Shown: positions 17,738-27,066 of the stretch, piece by piece
How positions within the stretch are numbered: position 1 is the first letter of the stretch
Layout: each line of letters opens with the position of its first letter
Source: Mesorhizobium atlanticum
GTDB taxonomy: Bacteria > Pseudomonadota > Alphaproteobacteria > Rhizobiales > Rhizobiaceae
Assembly (NCBI RefSeq): GCF_003289965.1
Contig: NZ_QMBQ01000003.1
Location: forward strand, 124,001 to 188,000
Reading direction: 5' to 3'
DNA length: 64,000 bases
Notes under the pieces: generated by a model
Told to the model about the DNA's origin: nothing
The model's input: the letters and a program-made list of their open reading frames with translations, nothing else
Database searches by the model: none
Position numbers and translations under genes: made by a program

Positions 17738-18223
17738 TCAAGCGCTCTTGCGTTTGATGCCGATCGAGCGGCCGGCCCGCTCCGGCATCGGCAGCGCGGC
17801 ATGGGCGGCGCGCATAGCGTCCACCTTGGCCATCACGTCGGCGGGGAAGGGCGCGACCCTCGGTCCGGCCATGTCGACATGCAGCGCAAGCTGCTCGGAT
17901 GTGGCGGCCAACCAGCCGTCGACATGGCGGATTTCCTGATAGGCGCGCAGGCGTTTCTCGTCGTGGTCGATGAGTTGAAACGAGACCTTCACCTTGTGGT
18001 CGAGATGCAGCTCCTGCACGTAGCAGACATGGACTTCCGCCGTGTAGATGGTGAGGCGGCGATCCCTTGCGTAGTTCGGCCCCATGCCCATCATCTCGAA
18101 GGCGACGTCGGAGCAGCGGTCGAACAGCACGTTGTAATAGGCCATGTTGAGATGGCCGTTATAGTCGATCCAGTCCTTCTCGATGGCCATCGGGTCGGAG
18201 ATGAAGGGGGCGGGGATGGTCAT
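17738..18223 (-). CDS. Thioesterase family protein (hotdog fold, 4HBT-like)
   Basis: A 161-residue hotdog protein. The N-terminal catalytic segment EKDWIDYNGHLNMAYYNVLF matches the D-x-x-G-H-x-N-x-x-x-Y pattern of 4-hydroxybenzoyl-CoA-type thioesterases. The central helix and strands (VHVCYVQELHLDHKVKVSFQ, AYQEIRHVDGWLAATSEQLA) follow. Similar proteins in rhizobia lie near carnitine or acyl-CoA genes, but here context is uninformative. ATG 18223 follows AAGGAAAATCAG; ATG 18241 lacks a ribosome site. It acts on some acyl-CoA in the cytoplasm. Confidence 0.83.
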   Translation of the reverse strand: MTIPAPFISDPMAIEKDWIDYNGHLNMAYYNVLFDRCSDVAFEMMGMGPNYARDRRLTIYTAEVHVCYVQELHLDHKVKVSFQLIDHDEKRLRAYQEIRHVDGWLAATSEQLALHVDMAGPRVAPFPADVMAKVDAMRAAHAALPMPERAGRSIGIKRKSA

Positions 18224-18283
18224 CTGATTTTCCTTGATCATCGCTGGACAGGGCGTGGTGGGTGAGGTTCTCTTTGTTCCGCC

Positions 18284-18327
18284 GCAATTCCGGACGGAAA
18301 TCCGCTTCACACTTTTCCTGGAATTGC
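18284..18327. repeat. Intergenic palindromic repeat, family A copy 2
   Basis: A 44-bp element with ends GCAATTCC and GGAATTGC, nearly identical to the copy at 11726-11769 (GGAAATCCGC in place of GGAAAACCGC). It lies in the divergent region between the thioesterase and the FAD-linked dehydrogenase. Confidence 0.85.
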
Positions 18328-18388
18328 TTTAGGCATCATCCATAGCTGCATATCAAGAGTGGCCGCTGGTCCATTCGCGGAGGAATTC

Positions 18389-19804
18389 ATGGCTTTGAGC
18401 GACCTCAATCCCGTCGAACGCAACGAGGAAGGCATTGCCACGGTGCTCGGCATCCTCAAGCAGCGCCTCGGCGAACGTTTCCAGACAGGCGAGGCGATAC
18501 GCGGCCAGCACGCGCACACCACCACCTATATCCCGACCCAGGCGCCTGACGGCGTCGCTTTCGTCGAGACGACCGAGGAGGTACAGGAGATCGTGCGCGC
18601 CTGCGCCGCCCACCGCGTGCCGGTCATCGCCTTCGGCGTCGGCTCCTCGCTCGAGGGCCATACCAATGCGCCGGGCGGCGGCATTTCCATCGATACGTCG
18701 CGCATGAATCGGATCCTCGCCGTCAATCCGCAGGACCTCGATTGCACCGTCGAGCCCGGCGTGACCCGCGAGGATCTCAACCGGCATCTGCGCGACACCG
18801 GCCTGTTCTTTCCGATCGATCCGGGCGCCAATGCCTCGCTGGGCGGCATGGCGGCGACCAGGGCGTCCGGCACCAACGCGGTGCGCTACGGCACGATGCG
18901 CGAGAACGTGCTGTCGCTCACCGCCGTCATGGCCGACGGCGAGACGGTGACGACCGGCAAGCGGGCGAAGAAAAGCTCGGCCGGCTACGACCTGACCCGG
19001 CTCTTGGTCGGCTCGGAAGGCACGCTCGGCATCATCACCTCGCTGACGCTGAGGCTGCAGGGCATTCCGCAGGCGATCTCCGGTGGCGTCTGTCCGTTTC
19101 CGAGCCTGGAGGCGGCCTGCAACACGGTGATCGCGACCATCCAGATGGGCATTCCGGTGGCCCGCATCGAACTGGTCAACGCGCTGCAGATGCGGGCGAT
19201 GAAGAACTATTCCAAGCTCGACTATCCGGAAAGCCCGTGCCTGTTCGTCGAATTCCATGGCAGCGACGCGGGTGTGGCCGAACAGGCCGAGACCTTCGGC
19301 ATGATCGCCGAGGAGAATGGCGGCGGGCCGTTCCTGTGGACCAGCGTCGCCGAGGAGCGGACGAAGCTCTGGAAGGCGCGGCACGACGCGTACTGGTCGT
19401 CGCTGACACTGCGCCCCGGCGCCAAGGGCCTGTCGACGGATGTCTGCGTGCCGATCTCGCGGCTTGCCGAATGCGTCACCGAAACCGAGGCCGACATCGC
19501 CGAGATGGGCCTCATCGCGCCGATCGTCGGCCATGCCGGTGACGGCAATTTCCATGTGCTGGTGCTGATGGATGTCGACAACCCGGCCGAGATCGCGCTT
19601 GCGGAAAAATTCGTTGCCAGGCTCAACATGCGCGCCATCGCCATGGAAGGAACCTGCACCGGCGAGCACGGCATCGGCCAGGGCAAGGTCGGCTTCCTGC
19701 GCCATGAGCTCGGCCATGGCGTCGATGTCATGCGCACGATCAAGCAGGCGCTCGATCCGCTCAACATCATGAACCCGGGCAAGATTCTGCCGGCGGCGGG
19801 GTAA
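18389..19804 (+). CDS. FAD-linked D-lactate/glycolate-type dehydrogenase
   Basis: A 471-residue enzyme of the GlcD/D-lactate dehydrogenase (cytochrome) family. The PCMH-type FAD domain holds VIAFGVGSSLEGHTNAPGGG and DPGANASLGGMAATRASGTN. The C-terminal domain has the family motif HAGDGNFHVLVLMD and ends GEHGIGQGKVGFL then DPLNIMNPGKILP. It oxidises D-lactate or a similar 2-hydroxy acid and passes electrons to cytochrome c or quinone. ATG 18389 follows GCGGAGGAATTC. No GlcE/GlcF partners are nearby, which favours the single-subunit D-lactate type. Confidence 0.88.
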   Translation: MALSDLNPVERNEEGIATVLGILKQRLGERFQTGEAIRGQHAHTTTYIPTQAPDGVAFVETTEEVQEIVRACAAHRVPVIAFGVGSSLEGHTNAPGGGISIDTSRMNRILAVNPQDLDCTVEPGVTREDLNRHLRDTGLFFPIDPGANASLGGMAATRASGTNAVRYGTMRENVLSLTAVMADGETVTTGKRAKKSSAGYDLTRLLVGSEGTLGIITSLTLRLQGIPQAISGGVCPFPSLEAACNTVIATIQMGIPVARIELVNALQMRAMKNYSKLDYPESPCLFVEFHGSDAGVAEQAETFGMIAEENGGGPFLWTSVAEERTKLWKARHDAYWSSLTLRPGAKGLSTDVCVPISRLAECVTETEADIAEMGLIAPIVGHAGDGNFHVLVLMDVDNPAEIALAEKFVARLNMRAIAMEGTCTGEHGIGQGKVGFLRHELGHGVDVMRTIKQALDPLNIMNPGKILPAAG

Positions 19805-19818
19805 GGCGCCGCCCAGGT

Positions 19819-20787
19819 CTATTCCGCCACGCCGTCCGCCAGCTTCTGCAGCATCGGCCGCGTCGGCGCGAAGAAGGTCGTGCCGGTGTGCGGGGTGGAG
19901 AAGTCGAGCAGCCGGTCGTAGGCGCCGGGCGGCTCGCCGACATACATGCGCTGCAGCATCTTCTCGATCACCCACAGATAGCGCGTGTAGCCGATGAAAT
20001 AGGTGCCGAACTCGTTCTGCCCGGGGCGGCCGAACGGCATGTTGTCACGCAGGATGTCGAACTCGTTGCCGGCATCGTCCTCGATCGTCGCCAGTGACTT
20101 GTGCGACTTGCGCGGCTTGTCGTCGTCATCGATCTCGATGTTGTCGATCTTGGTGCGGCCGATGATCTCTTCCTGGACATGCGTCGGCGTCTCTTTCCAG
20201 GCGGCCATGTCGTGCAGGTATTTCTGCACCACGACGTAGCTGCCGCCGGCAAAGTCGCCGTCCTCGTCGCCGACCAAGGCGGAGGCGGGCAGGTCGAGGC
20301 CGGTCGGATTGGCGGTGCCGTCGACGAAGCCGAGCAGGTCGCGCGCGTCGAAATAGCGAAAGCCGGATACCTCGTCGACGACCGTCACGCTGCCACCCAG
20401 GCTGTTGAGCAGGATGCGCTCGAGCTCGAAGCACATGTCGGGCCGCTCGGCGCGGATGTGGAAGAGCAGATCGCCCGGGGTCGAAGGCGCCGAATGGGCT
20501 GCGCCCTCGATCGGCGCGAAGGGTTTCAGCTCGCGCGGCCGCCGGTTCGGTGACAGACGGTTCCAGAGCCCGGCGCCGATGCCGGCGATGCAGGACAGCC
20601 GGCCCGACAGGTCGCGAAAGCCGACATTCTTGACGAGATCGTCCAGCTCGCTGAGCACCGAGGCGGCGGTCGAAAGCGCGGCCCGGTCGCCGCCTACCGT
20701 GACGATGAGGAAAATCGCAGCCGTCGAAAGTGGAGCGTCGACGCTCTGCGCGTCGATCGGCACTCTATCCCAGTTCTTGCCTGACAT
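19819..20787 (-). CDS. Dye-decolorising (DyP-type) haem peroxidase
   Basis: A 322-residue protein with the DyP hallmark GFVDG at residues 153-157 (catalytic Asp in GFVDGTANP). The haem-pocket region around SHKSLATIED is likely to carry the proximal His, and the C-terminus LDFSTPHTGTTFFAPTRPML is typical of class B/YfeX-like members. There is no signal peptide, so it is cytosolic or encapsulin cargo; no encapsulin gene is seen here. It reduces peroxides using an unknown donor. It converges with the dehydrogenase gene, 14 bases between stops. Confidence 0.93.
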   Translation of the reverse strand: MSGKNWDRVPIDAQSVDAPLSTAAIFLIVTVGGDRAALSTAASVLSELDDLVKNVGFRDLSGRLSCIAGIGAGLWNRLSPNRRPRELKPFAPIEGAAHSAPSTPGDLLFHIRAERPDMCFELERILLNSLGGSVTVVDEVSGFRYFDARDLLGFVDGTANPTGLDLPASALVGDEDGDFAGGSYVVVQKYLHDMAAWKETPTHVQEEIIGRTKIDNIEIDDDDKPRKSHKSLATIEDDAGNEFDILRDNMPFGRPGQNEFGTYFIGYTRYLWVIEKMLQRMYVGEPPGAYDRLLDFSTPHTGTTFFAPTRPMLQKLADGVAE

Positions 20788-20983
20788 CGGGAACGCTCCA
20801 TGTTGGGTTCAGGTTTGTGCGGCCAGGGGACATGGCCGGAAGGGCAGGGGATCGGCAAAAGAGATATCCCGACGGCGAGCGGTCGCGCAACTGGAGACGT
20901 TGGCCGCTGTCGCACGCTGAATTGCCTCTTTATCGACACGCGGATGCGGGTAGAGTGCGGCTGACTTTAAACCCGGGAAACAG

Positions 20984-23900
20984 ATGCTCGCCCGCCTGTT
21001 CGTGATCTTCGGTGGCCTGTTCGTGCTGGTGCTGTGCGCGGCGCTGGTGGTGCCGTATTTCATCGACTGGACGGGTTACCGTGGCGATTTCGAGCGCGAG
21101 GCGAGCGCCATCCTCGGCCGCAAGGTGACGGTGAAGGGCGACGCGACGGCGCGGCTGTTGCCGTTTCCCTCGGTGACCTTCTCCAATGTCGAGGTCGCGG
21201 GCGGTCCGGGCGGCCAGCCGGCGATGACGATGGAGACCTTCTCCATGGATGCGGAGCTTGCGCCATTCCTGCGCGGCGAGGTGCTGATCTTCGACATGCG
21301 GCTGGTGCATCCCAGGGCCATCATAAATGTCGCCGGCGACGGCACCGTCGACTGGGCGATCCGGCCGTCGACGCCGTTCAATCCCGGCCAGATCGCCATC
21401 GAGAAATTGTCGGTAACCGAGGGGCAAATCGAGCTGCGCCACGCCGCCGGCGGACGCAGCCATCTGATCTCGGAGATCAACTCGACCATTTCGGCGAAGG
21501 CGCTCACCGGTCCATGGCGCATGGACGGAACGCTGCGCTTCGACGGCCTGCGCACCGACGTTTCGGCTTCGACCGGGAAGGTGGAGCCGGACGGCCAGAT
21601 GCGGCTCAGGCTGAAAGCCGATCCCGATGCCTATCCCCTGATCATCGAAGCCGATGGCAATGCCGGCATCGTCAAGGGCGCGGGGGTCTACACCGGCCAG
21701 TTCAAGATCTCGGGCGCGGACAAGAACTCGGCCGAGCTGCGTGGCACGGACGGCGAACCGGTCAAGATCAGCACCGGCAAGCCCGACCCGGGCTTCCGGC
21801 TGAATGGCAAGTTCGCGCTCGACCACCAGAAGCTCAATGTCGACGAGTTCCGTTTCGAGACCGGGCCCCTCGACAATCCCTATACCGCCGACGGCAAGGC
21901 CTCTGTCGATCTCGGCCTGAAGCCGCATTTCGCGGTCGAGGCGAGCGGCGCGCAGGTGCAGTTCGACGAGGCCGTCGGCGGAGCCGCCGGTTCGGGTTTC
22001 ACGCTCGACCAGCGCATCGCAGCCTTCGAGCAGACGCTGCAGCACATGCCGAAGCCGACCATCCCGGGCACGCTCGAGGTGCGGCTGCCGGCGGTGGTGG
22101 CGGGCGACACGACAGTGCGCGACGTGCGGCTGTCGGCCGAGCCGGTCGAGGGTGGCTGGTCGGTCAAGTCGCTTGCCGCGACGCTGCCCGGCCGCACGAC
22201 GCTCGAAGCCGACGGCATGCTGAGCGTCGAGGACCATTTCGGCTTCACCGGCTCGCTGCTGCTCGCCGTCGGCCAGCCTTCCGGCTTTGCCGCCTGGCTG
22301 TCGAAGGATGTCGACGAGGCGATCCGCCGGCTGCCCGCGGCAGGCTTCAAGGCCAAGGTCGATCTCAGCGAGAACCGGCAGTCCTTCAGCGATCTCGAGC
22401 TCATCCTCGGCAAGGCGAAATTTTCCGGCAGTATCGATTCCAGCCAGCCGGACGGCGCCCGGCCATCGGTGCTGATGCGGCTCACCGGCGGTGAGATGGA
22501 TCTCGACGGGCTCGCGGCCTTCGCCTCGATCTTCATCAGCGACAAAGGCGCCAACCGTTTTTCGGATCGCGATCTCGATTTCCAGATCAAGGCAGGGCCG
22601 GTCAGCGCCGTCGGGCTCAGCGCCGATACGGTCGACACGGCGCTGCGGCTGCGCGAGGGCCTGCTCGAAATCGATAGGCTGTCGATCGGCGGTCTCGCCG
22701 GCGCCTCGATCAGCGCCACGGGCCGGGTCAAGGATTTTCCTGAAAGCCCGACCGGCAAGCTCAACGCCTCCATCGTTGCGGTGGACCTGAAGCCGCTGAT
22801 CGATGTCGCGGCCGAGCATTACCCCGACAATGTCGTGCTCAAAGGCCTGGCCGGCCGCGCGGCGGCCTATCCAGAACTGTTCCAGGATGCACGCATCGAT
22901 CTGTTGACCAGTGCCGCCGACAATGGCGACGGCAGCACGGGCCTGGCCCTTTCAGCCCAGGGCAATGCCGGCGGTTCGGCCTTTTCGGCTTCGCTTTCCG
23001 GCAAGGGAACGGCGGACAAGCTCTCCCAGGCTCCGGTGTCGATCACCTTCAACGCCCGCAACGACAACGCCACCACGCTGCTGGCGCTTTACGGCCTGCC
23101 GGCGCTGCCGCTCGGCATGCTCGGCCATGCCAACACAGACGTCTCGGCGAAGGGCTCGATCGCCGGCGGTCTCGCGACCAGCTTCAACCTGACTGCCGAC
23201 GATTTCAGGGCGAGCTTCGACGGAACGGTCGCCGATACGGCGCAAGGCCCTACAGCCAAGGGCAAGGTCAATCTCGACGCCGCCGATATCGAGCCGTGGC
23301 TGATGACGACGGGCGTAGGCCTGCCCGGCATGGGAACCGGGACGTCGACATCGCTTGCCGCCGATGCCGATTTCGGCAACGGGCTTTTGGTGCTGAGCGG
23401 CCTCACCGGATCGATCAACAAGGCGGCGGTGTCCGGCGACATCAACATCGATGCCAAGGATGGGCTGCCGCATCTCGCCGGCGCGCTGGCGCTCGACGAG
23501 CTCGACCTCGATCCGCTGGCGGTCTCGCTGTTCGGCGACCAGTCCTTCGCGCCCGCCAAGGGCGGATGGCCGACGACGCCGTTCAGCCAGAAGTCGACGC
23601 TGCCTTTCAACGCGGACCTCGATCTCAACACCTCGGCGCTGGCCGTCGGGCCATTCGCGACGGCGCATGACGCCTCATTCTCGCTGAAGCTCGATCGCGA
23701 AGGCATCCACGTCTCCGATCTCAAGGCGAAGCTCTATGGCGGCGATCTGACCGGCCTGTTCGACCTCAAGAACACGGAAGGTACCGGCCTGTTCTCCGGC
23801 CAGATGAGGCTTGCTGGCGGCGATCTTTCCGCCGTGCTGCCAGGCGCTGGCATCGGCGGCAGCGGCGACCTATCGGCGGCGCTGTCGACCAGCGGCAAGT

Positions 23901-24913
23901 CGGTCGACGCCATGATTGCCGCTCTGTCCGGATCCGGCACCGCGGCGCTGAAGGGATTGAAGGTGGACGGCATCAATCCGGACGGCTTCGCCGCCATCAT
24001 CGCCAAGGCCGATGCGATCGGGCGCGACATCGACGCGGCCAAGACGGCCGACTTCGCGCCGGAGATCGCCGGGCAGGGCAGCTTCGCCGCCGGCGACGCG
24101 GATGTGGCCTTCACCGTCGCCAACGGCACGCTGCGGGCGCCGCCGATCAGCCTCGACAGTCCCGGCGCGACCTTGTCCGCCGACGTGACCGCCGATCTCA
24201 ATGCGAGCACCGTCACGGCAAAGGGGGTGCTGACCTATCGTCCCGGCGACGAGGCTTTGGTCGGCTCGGAGCCTGCCGTGAATTTCAGCCTGGCCGGCCC
24301 GCTCGGAGCGTCCGCGCTTCAGTTCGACAGCGGTCCGCTGGCGCAATTCCTGACGCAGCGCGCGCTGGAGAAGGAGCAGCAGCGGGTCGAGGCGATGCAA
24401 GCGGCGCTGCTTGAAAAGCAGCGGCTGCGGCGCGAAGTGCGCTATTACGCGGCGCTGCAGACGGAGCGCGACAGGGCGGCCGAGGAGTTGCGCCGGCAAG
24501 AGGAAGAGGCGCGGCAGAAGGCGGAGGCGGAAGCCAGGGCGAAAGCCGAAGCGGAAGCGCAGGCACAGGCGGAAGCCGAGGCAAAAGCCAAGGCCGACGA
24601 AGAGGCGAAGGCCAAGGCGGAAGCCGACGCCAAGGCGCAGGCCGAAGCGGACGCGAAGGCGAAGGCCGATCAGCAGGCAAAGGCCGAGGCCGAGCAGCGG
24701 GCCGCGGACGAAGCGGCCAAGGCGCAGGCAGAGGCCGATCGCAAGAAGGCGGAGCAGGCGAAGCTGGAAGCGGCACGCAAGGCGGCCGAGCAGACGCGAA
24801 AGGTCGACGGATCGCTGCCCGGCGTCAATGACGGTTCGACCCCTGTGCCGGCGAAGCCCAAGGCCAATCCGTTCACGATCGACAATCTGTTGAAGTCGCT
24901 CGACGGCGGTTGA
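20984..24913 (+). CDS. Very large AsmA-family protein with TolA-like coiled-coil tail
   Basis: A 1309-residue protein. The N-terminus MLARLFVIFGGLFVLVLCAA is a single membrane anchor. An AsmA N-domain follows (DFEREASAILGRKVTVKGDA, TARLLPFPSVTFSNVEV), then a long beta-rich body and an AsmA-like C-domain (about residues 950-1110). Roughly the last 170 residues are an Ala/Glu/Lys/Gln-rich helix like TolA domain II. AsmA proteins span the envelope and are linked to lipid transfer and outer-membrane homeostasis. The periplasmic coiled coil could reach across the periplasm. It is monocistronic and divergent from the DyP gene. Confidence 0.85.
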   Translation: MLARLFVIFGGLFVLVLCAALVVPYFIDWTGYRGDFEREASAILGRKVTVKGDATARLLPFPSVTFSNVEVAGGPGGQPAMTMETFSMDAELAPFLRGEVLIFDMRLVHPRAIINVAGDGTVDWAIRPSTPFNPGQIAIEKLSVTEGQIELRHAAGGRSHLISEINSTISAKALTGPWRMDGTLRFDGLRTDVSASTGKVEPDGQMRLRLKADPDAYPLIIEADGNAGIVKGAGVYTGQFKISGADKNSAELRGTDGEPVKISTGKPDPGFRLNGKFALDHQKLNVDEFRFETGPLDNPYTADGKASVDLGLKPHFAVEASGAQVQFDEAVGGAAGSGFTLDQRIAAFEQTLQHMPKPTIPGTLEVRLPAVVAGDTTVRDVRLSAEPVEGGWSVKSLAATLPGRTTLEADGMLSVEDHFGFTGSLLLAVGQPSGFAAWLSKDVDEAIRRLPAAGFKAKVDLSENRQSFSDLELILGKAKFSGSIDSSQPDGARPSVLMRLTGGEMDLDGLAAFASIFISDKGANRFSDRDLDFQIKAGPVSAVGLSADTVDTALRLREGLLEIDRLSIGGLAGASISATGRVKDFPESPTGKLNASIVAVDLKPLIDVAAEHYPDNVVLKGLAGRAAAYPELFQDARIDLLTSAADNGDGSTGLALSAQGNAGGSAFSASLSGKGTADKLSQAPVSITFNARNDNATTLLALYGLPALPLGMLGHANTDVSAKGSIAGGLATSFNLTADDFRASFDGTVADTAQGPTAKGKVNLDAADIEPWLMTTGVGLPGMGTGTSTSLAADADFGNGLLVLSGLTGSINKAAVSGDINIDAKDGLPHLAGALALDELDLDPLAVSLFGDQSFAPAKGGWPTTPFSQKSTLPFNADLDLNTSALAVGPFATAHDASFSLKLDREGIHVSDLKAKLYGGDLTGLFDLKNTEGTGLFSGQMRLAGGDLSAVLPGAGIGGSGDLSAALSTSGKSVDAMIAALSGSGTAALKGLKVDGINPDGFAAIIAKADAIGRDIDAAKTADFAPEIAGQGSFAAGDADVAFTVANGTLRAPPISLDSPGATLSADVTADLNASTVTAKGVLTYRPGDEALVGSEPAVNFSLAGPLGASALQFDSGPLAQFLTQRALEKEQQRVEAMQAALLEKQRLRREVRYYAALQTERDRAAEELRRQEEEARQKAEAEARAKAEAEAQAQAEAEAKAKADEEAKAKAEADAKAQAEADAKAKADQQAKAEAEQRAADEAAKAQAEADRKKAEQAKLEAARKAAEQTRKVDGSLPGVNDGSTPVPAKPKANPFTIDNLLKSLDGG

Positions 24914-25082
24914 GCTTTACGCCGCAGGCATGCTGGAGCTAATTCCCAGCACACGGATTTGACCAGTCGGCTCTGTTTGCGTTGGCAGGTGGCATGGATT
25001 GGAGATTGGCCGAAACGCTCATCGCGATCGTCGTCGGGGCGGCTTCAAAGCAATCCCCGGCGATCCAGCTTGAAAGCAACCC
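24914..25082. other. Convergent intergenic region with weak hairpin
   Basis: Space between the stops of the AsmA-family gene and the ribbon-helix-helix gene. A TGCTGG/CCAGCA stem is visible near 24930-24950 and could end transcription, but there is no T-run. No protein-like frame is convincing. Confidence 0.35.
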
Positions 25083-25307
25083 TCAGGATGCGGCGCCGCG
25101 TTTCGCCCAGGCCAGAACATAGAGCCTCAGCGCGGATGACAGGTTGGCGTCGCGGGTGCGCGTCTCGTCGATCTCGGCGACCAGGGCCGCGAGCGACAGC
25201 GAGCGCTCCGCGGCGATGGCGATGAGGTCGTCGTAGAAGGGTTGCTCCAGGGAAAAGCTGGTGCGGTGACCGCGGATCGTTACCGAACGCTTTTCGACCG
25301 CGGCCAT
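25083..25307 (-). CDS. Ribbon-helix-helix domain protein
   Basis: A 74-residue protein. KRSVTIRGHRTSFSLEQPFY is followed by DDLIAIAAERSLSLAALVAEID, the RHH_4 pattern: a strand carrying the DNA-contact residues, then two helices. It probably dimerises and binds DNA, but no target is known. It is third in a minus-strand cluster with the SspB-like gene and the DUF4169 gene; the spacing of nine bases to DUF4169 suggests one transcript. Confidence 0.82.
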   Translation of the reverse strand: MAAVEKRSVTIRGHRTSFSLEQPFYDDLIAIAAERSLSLAALVAEIDETRTRDANLSSALRLYVLAWAKRGAAS

Positions 25308-25316
25308 CGCAGGTGC

Positions 25317-25514
25317 TCAGCGCTTGCCCGGATCGTCGGGCTTTTCACGGCGATGGCCGGCCACGAATTTCTCGGCCTTCTCCGACGTCAGCCGGTCACG
25401 CTCGCGCTCCGCCTTCGAGCGGCCGTGCAGTGCCCGGTTCTCGCTCGCCAGGCGTTCCTTCTCGGTGCGCGCTTTCTGCTTGCGGACCTGGCGGAGATTG
25501 ACGACCTCGCCCAT
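25317..25514 (-). CDS. DUF4169 family protein
   Basis: A 65-residue, very basic and charged protein starting MGEVVNLRQVRKQKARTEKE and ending in KRxx-type residues. It matches the short DUF4169 family found in Rhizobiales between SspB-like and ribbon-helix-helix genes, exactly as here. It is predicted to be helical, with no enzyme motif. The function is not known. Confidence 0.8.
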   Translation of the reverse strand: MGEVVNLRQVRKQKARTEKERLASENRALHGRSKAERERDRLTSEKAEKFVAGHRREKPDDPGKR

Positions 25515-25523
25515 GGCGCCGGA

Positions 25524-26054
25524 CTACTTCTTGCGGAAGGCGTCGAGCGAGACCACGTCGGCGCCCTTGCCGCCGGTATCGGCGACCGCCGGCTTCTTTT
25601 CGCTCTCGGCGGCCTTCTTCTTCGTTTCCGCCTTCTTCTCCGGAACGACGGCGATCGGCTCGGGCGCCGGAGCGGCGGCCTCGTCTTCGACGCCCTCCGT
25701 CTTGACGTCGAATTCGAGCTCGAAATTGACGGACGGATCGTAGAAGCCGCGCACGGCCGAGAAGGGGATCTCGAGCTTTTCCGGCACGTCGGAGAAGGAG
25801 AGCCCGACCTCGAAGCCGGCATCCGTCACCTTGAGGTCCCAATACTGGAACTGGATGACGATGGTCATCTGCTCCGGATAGCGCTCGCGCAGCCTCGACG
25901 AGATGCGCACGCCCGGCGCGCCGGTCAGGAAGGTGATGAAGAAATGATGATTGCCCGGAAGGCCAGTGCGCGCGACCTCGGCCAGGACCTTGCGCATGAC
26001 GCCGCGCAGAGCCTCCTGGGCCAGAATGTCGTAGCGGATGTGGTCGTCGGCCAT
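25524..26054 (-). CDS. sspB: SspB family ClpXP adaptor
   Basis: A 176-residue protein. The SspB core occupies residues 1-130 (MADDHIRYDILAQEALRGVM, then GNHHFFITFLTGAPGVRISS and MTIVIQFQYWDLKV). A Lys/Glu/Ala-rich linker follows, ending in the ClpX-binding-like tail GGKGADVVSLDAFRKK. Alphaproteobacterial SspB tethers ssrA-tagged proteins to ClpXP. The tmRNA gene that makes such tags lies 3 kb away in this window. ATG 26054 gives the canonical N-terminus; longer in-frame extension has no homology-like content. Confidence 0.9.
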   Translation of the reverse strand: MADDHIRYDILAQEALRGVMRKVLAEVARTGLPGNHHFFITFLTGAPGVRISSRLRERYPEQMTIVIQFQYWDLKVTDAGFEVGLSFSDVPEKLEIPFSAVRGFYDPSVNFELEFDVKTEGVEDEAAAPAPEPIAVVPEKKAETKKKAAESEKKPAVADTGGKGADVVSLDAFRKK

Positions 26055-26170
26055 GTGATGGTCGGGTTCCGTTGAATCGTCCGCATAGCTGTAATCAAGC
26101 TTGAGCGCGGCGTAAACCGCATATAGGCGCAAAGCCGTGCGGCCAAGAGGGGTGTCGACGATTTGATTGC

Positions 26171-26854
26171 TCAGGCGTGAACGAGCGCCGCCTGTTTGCC
26201 GGCTGGCGACTTCTTCCTGGCGAAGGCGCTGAGGAAGGTCCGCACGCCGTTGGTGGCGGAGCGCAGCACCTCTTCCTCGGTCGGCGTGCCGCCCAGCATG
26301 AAGGTGATCTGAAGCTCGGCGTTGACGAGGGCGAGGAACTGACGCGCCGCGACGTCGGGGTCGCCGATCGAGAGATGCCCGGCGAAGGCAAGCCGGGCGA
26401 AGCGGGCGGCAAGCGCCGACCAGGTGCGGCCAGGCCCCTGTTCGCGCCATTCGGCAAAAAGTTCCGGATAACGCTCGCCTTCGGCCTGGATCAGCTTGCG
26501 CAGGAACCGGCCATCGCGGTTGCAGATGCAATTGCGGTTCATGCGCACCGCAAAAGCGATCAGATCGGCCTCCAGATCCCCAGGTTGGTCGGGGAAGCTG
26601 GCGATGGTGGCGAAGATACCGGCATTGCAGCGCTCCGTCAGGTCACGCACGACGGCGACGAAGAGCTTTTCCTTGTCGCCGTGATGGTTGTAGACGGTCT
26701 GGCGTGAAACGCCGGCTTCGGCCGCGATCAGGTCGATATTGGCGCCGGCATAGCCTTCCCGACAAAAAACAGAAGCGGCGGCATCCACCACCGACACGCG
26801 CTTAGCCTCATGGCTGCGTGGCGGGAAAGTGTCAGGAGAAACGCCGTGCTTCAT
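26171..26854 (-). CDS. TetR/AcrR family transcriptional regulator
   Basis: A 227-residue repressor. The helix-turn-helix is RVSVVDAAASVFCREGYAGA, then NIDLIAAEAGVSRQTVYNHH-GDKE. A C-terminal AefR/TetR_C-like ligand domain follows (VNAELQITFMLGGTPTEEEV). It is divergent from a Bcr/CflA-type drug exporter 212 bases away and probably represses it. An operator-like dyad lies 29 bases upstream of its start codon. Confidence 0.9.
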   Translation of the reverse strand: MKHGVSPDTFPPRSHEAKRVSVVDAAASVFCREGYAGANIDLIAAEAGVSRQTVYNHHGDKEKLFVAVVRDLTERCNAGIFATIASFPDQPGDLEADLIAFAVRMNRNCICNRDGRFLRKLIQAEGERYPELFAEWREQGPGRTWSALAARFARLAFAGHLSIGDPDVAARQFLALVNAELQITFMLGGTPTEEEVLRSATNGVRTFLSAFARKKSPAGKQAALVHA

Positions 26855-26882
26855 GAAAATCTATATAGCGGTGATTGACGAA

Positions 26883-26900
26883 TTGGACAAGACTGTCTAA
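26883..26900. promoter_or_regulatory. Probable TetR operator
   Basis: TTGGACA-AGAC-TGTCTAA is an 18-bp dyad whose 7-base arms match at six positions. It lies in the divergent region between the TetR-type gene and the MFS exporter gene. Size and place fit a TetR-family operator. Confidence 0.6.
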
Positions 26901-27066
26901 ATTTGTGGACACAACAAAGGGAAGTCCGCGCTGCGGAAACGGATGTGTTCGTTTCTTATGAGACGAACAAACTCGTTCTCAGATGTCGGGCTTCTGCGGG
27001 ATGGAACGTCCTGGGTTCAGACGCCGGAATTTCGCGGCGGCAACCAGATCCGAAAAGAGCCTTATC

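Noticed and set aside
20930..22819. A 629-codon open frame on the minus strand
   Set aside because: It is a shadow of the AsmA-family gene in high-GC DNA; composition is shadow-like and no motif is present.
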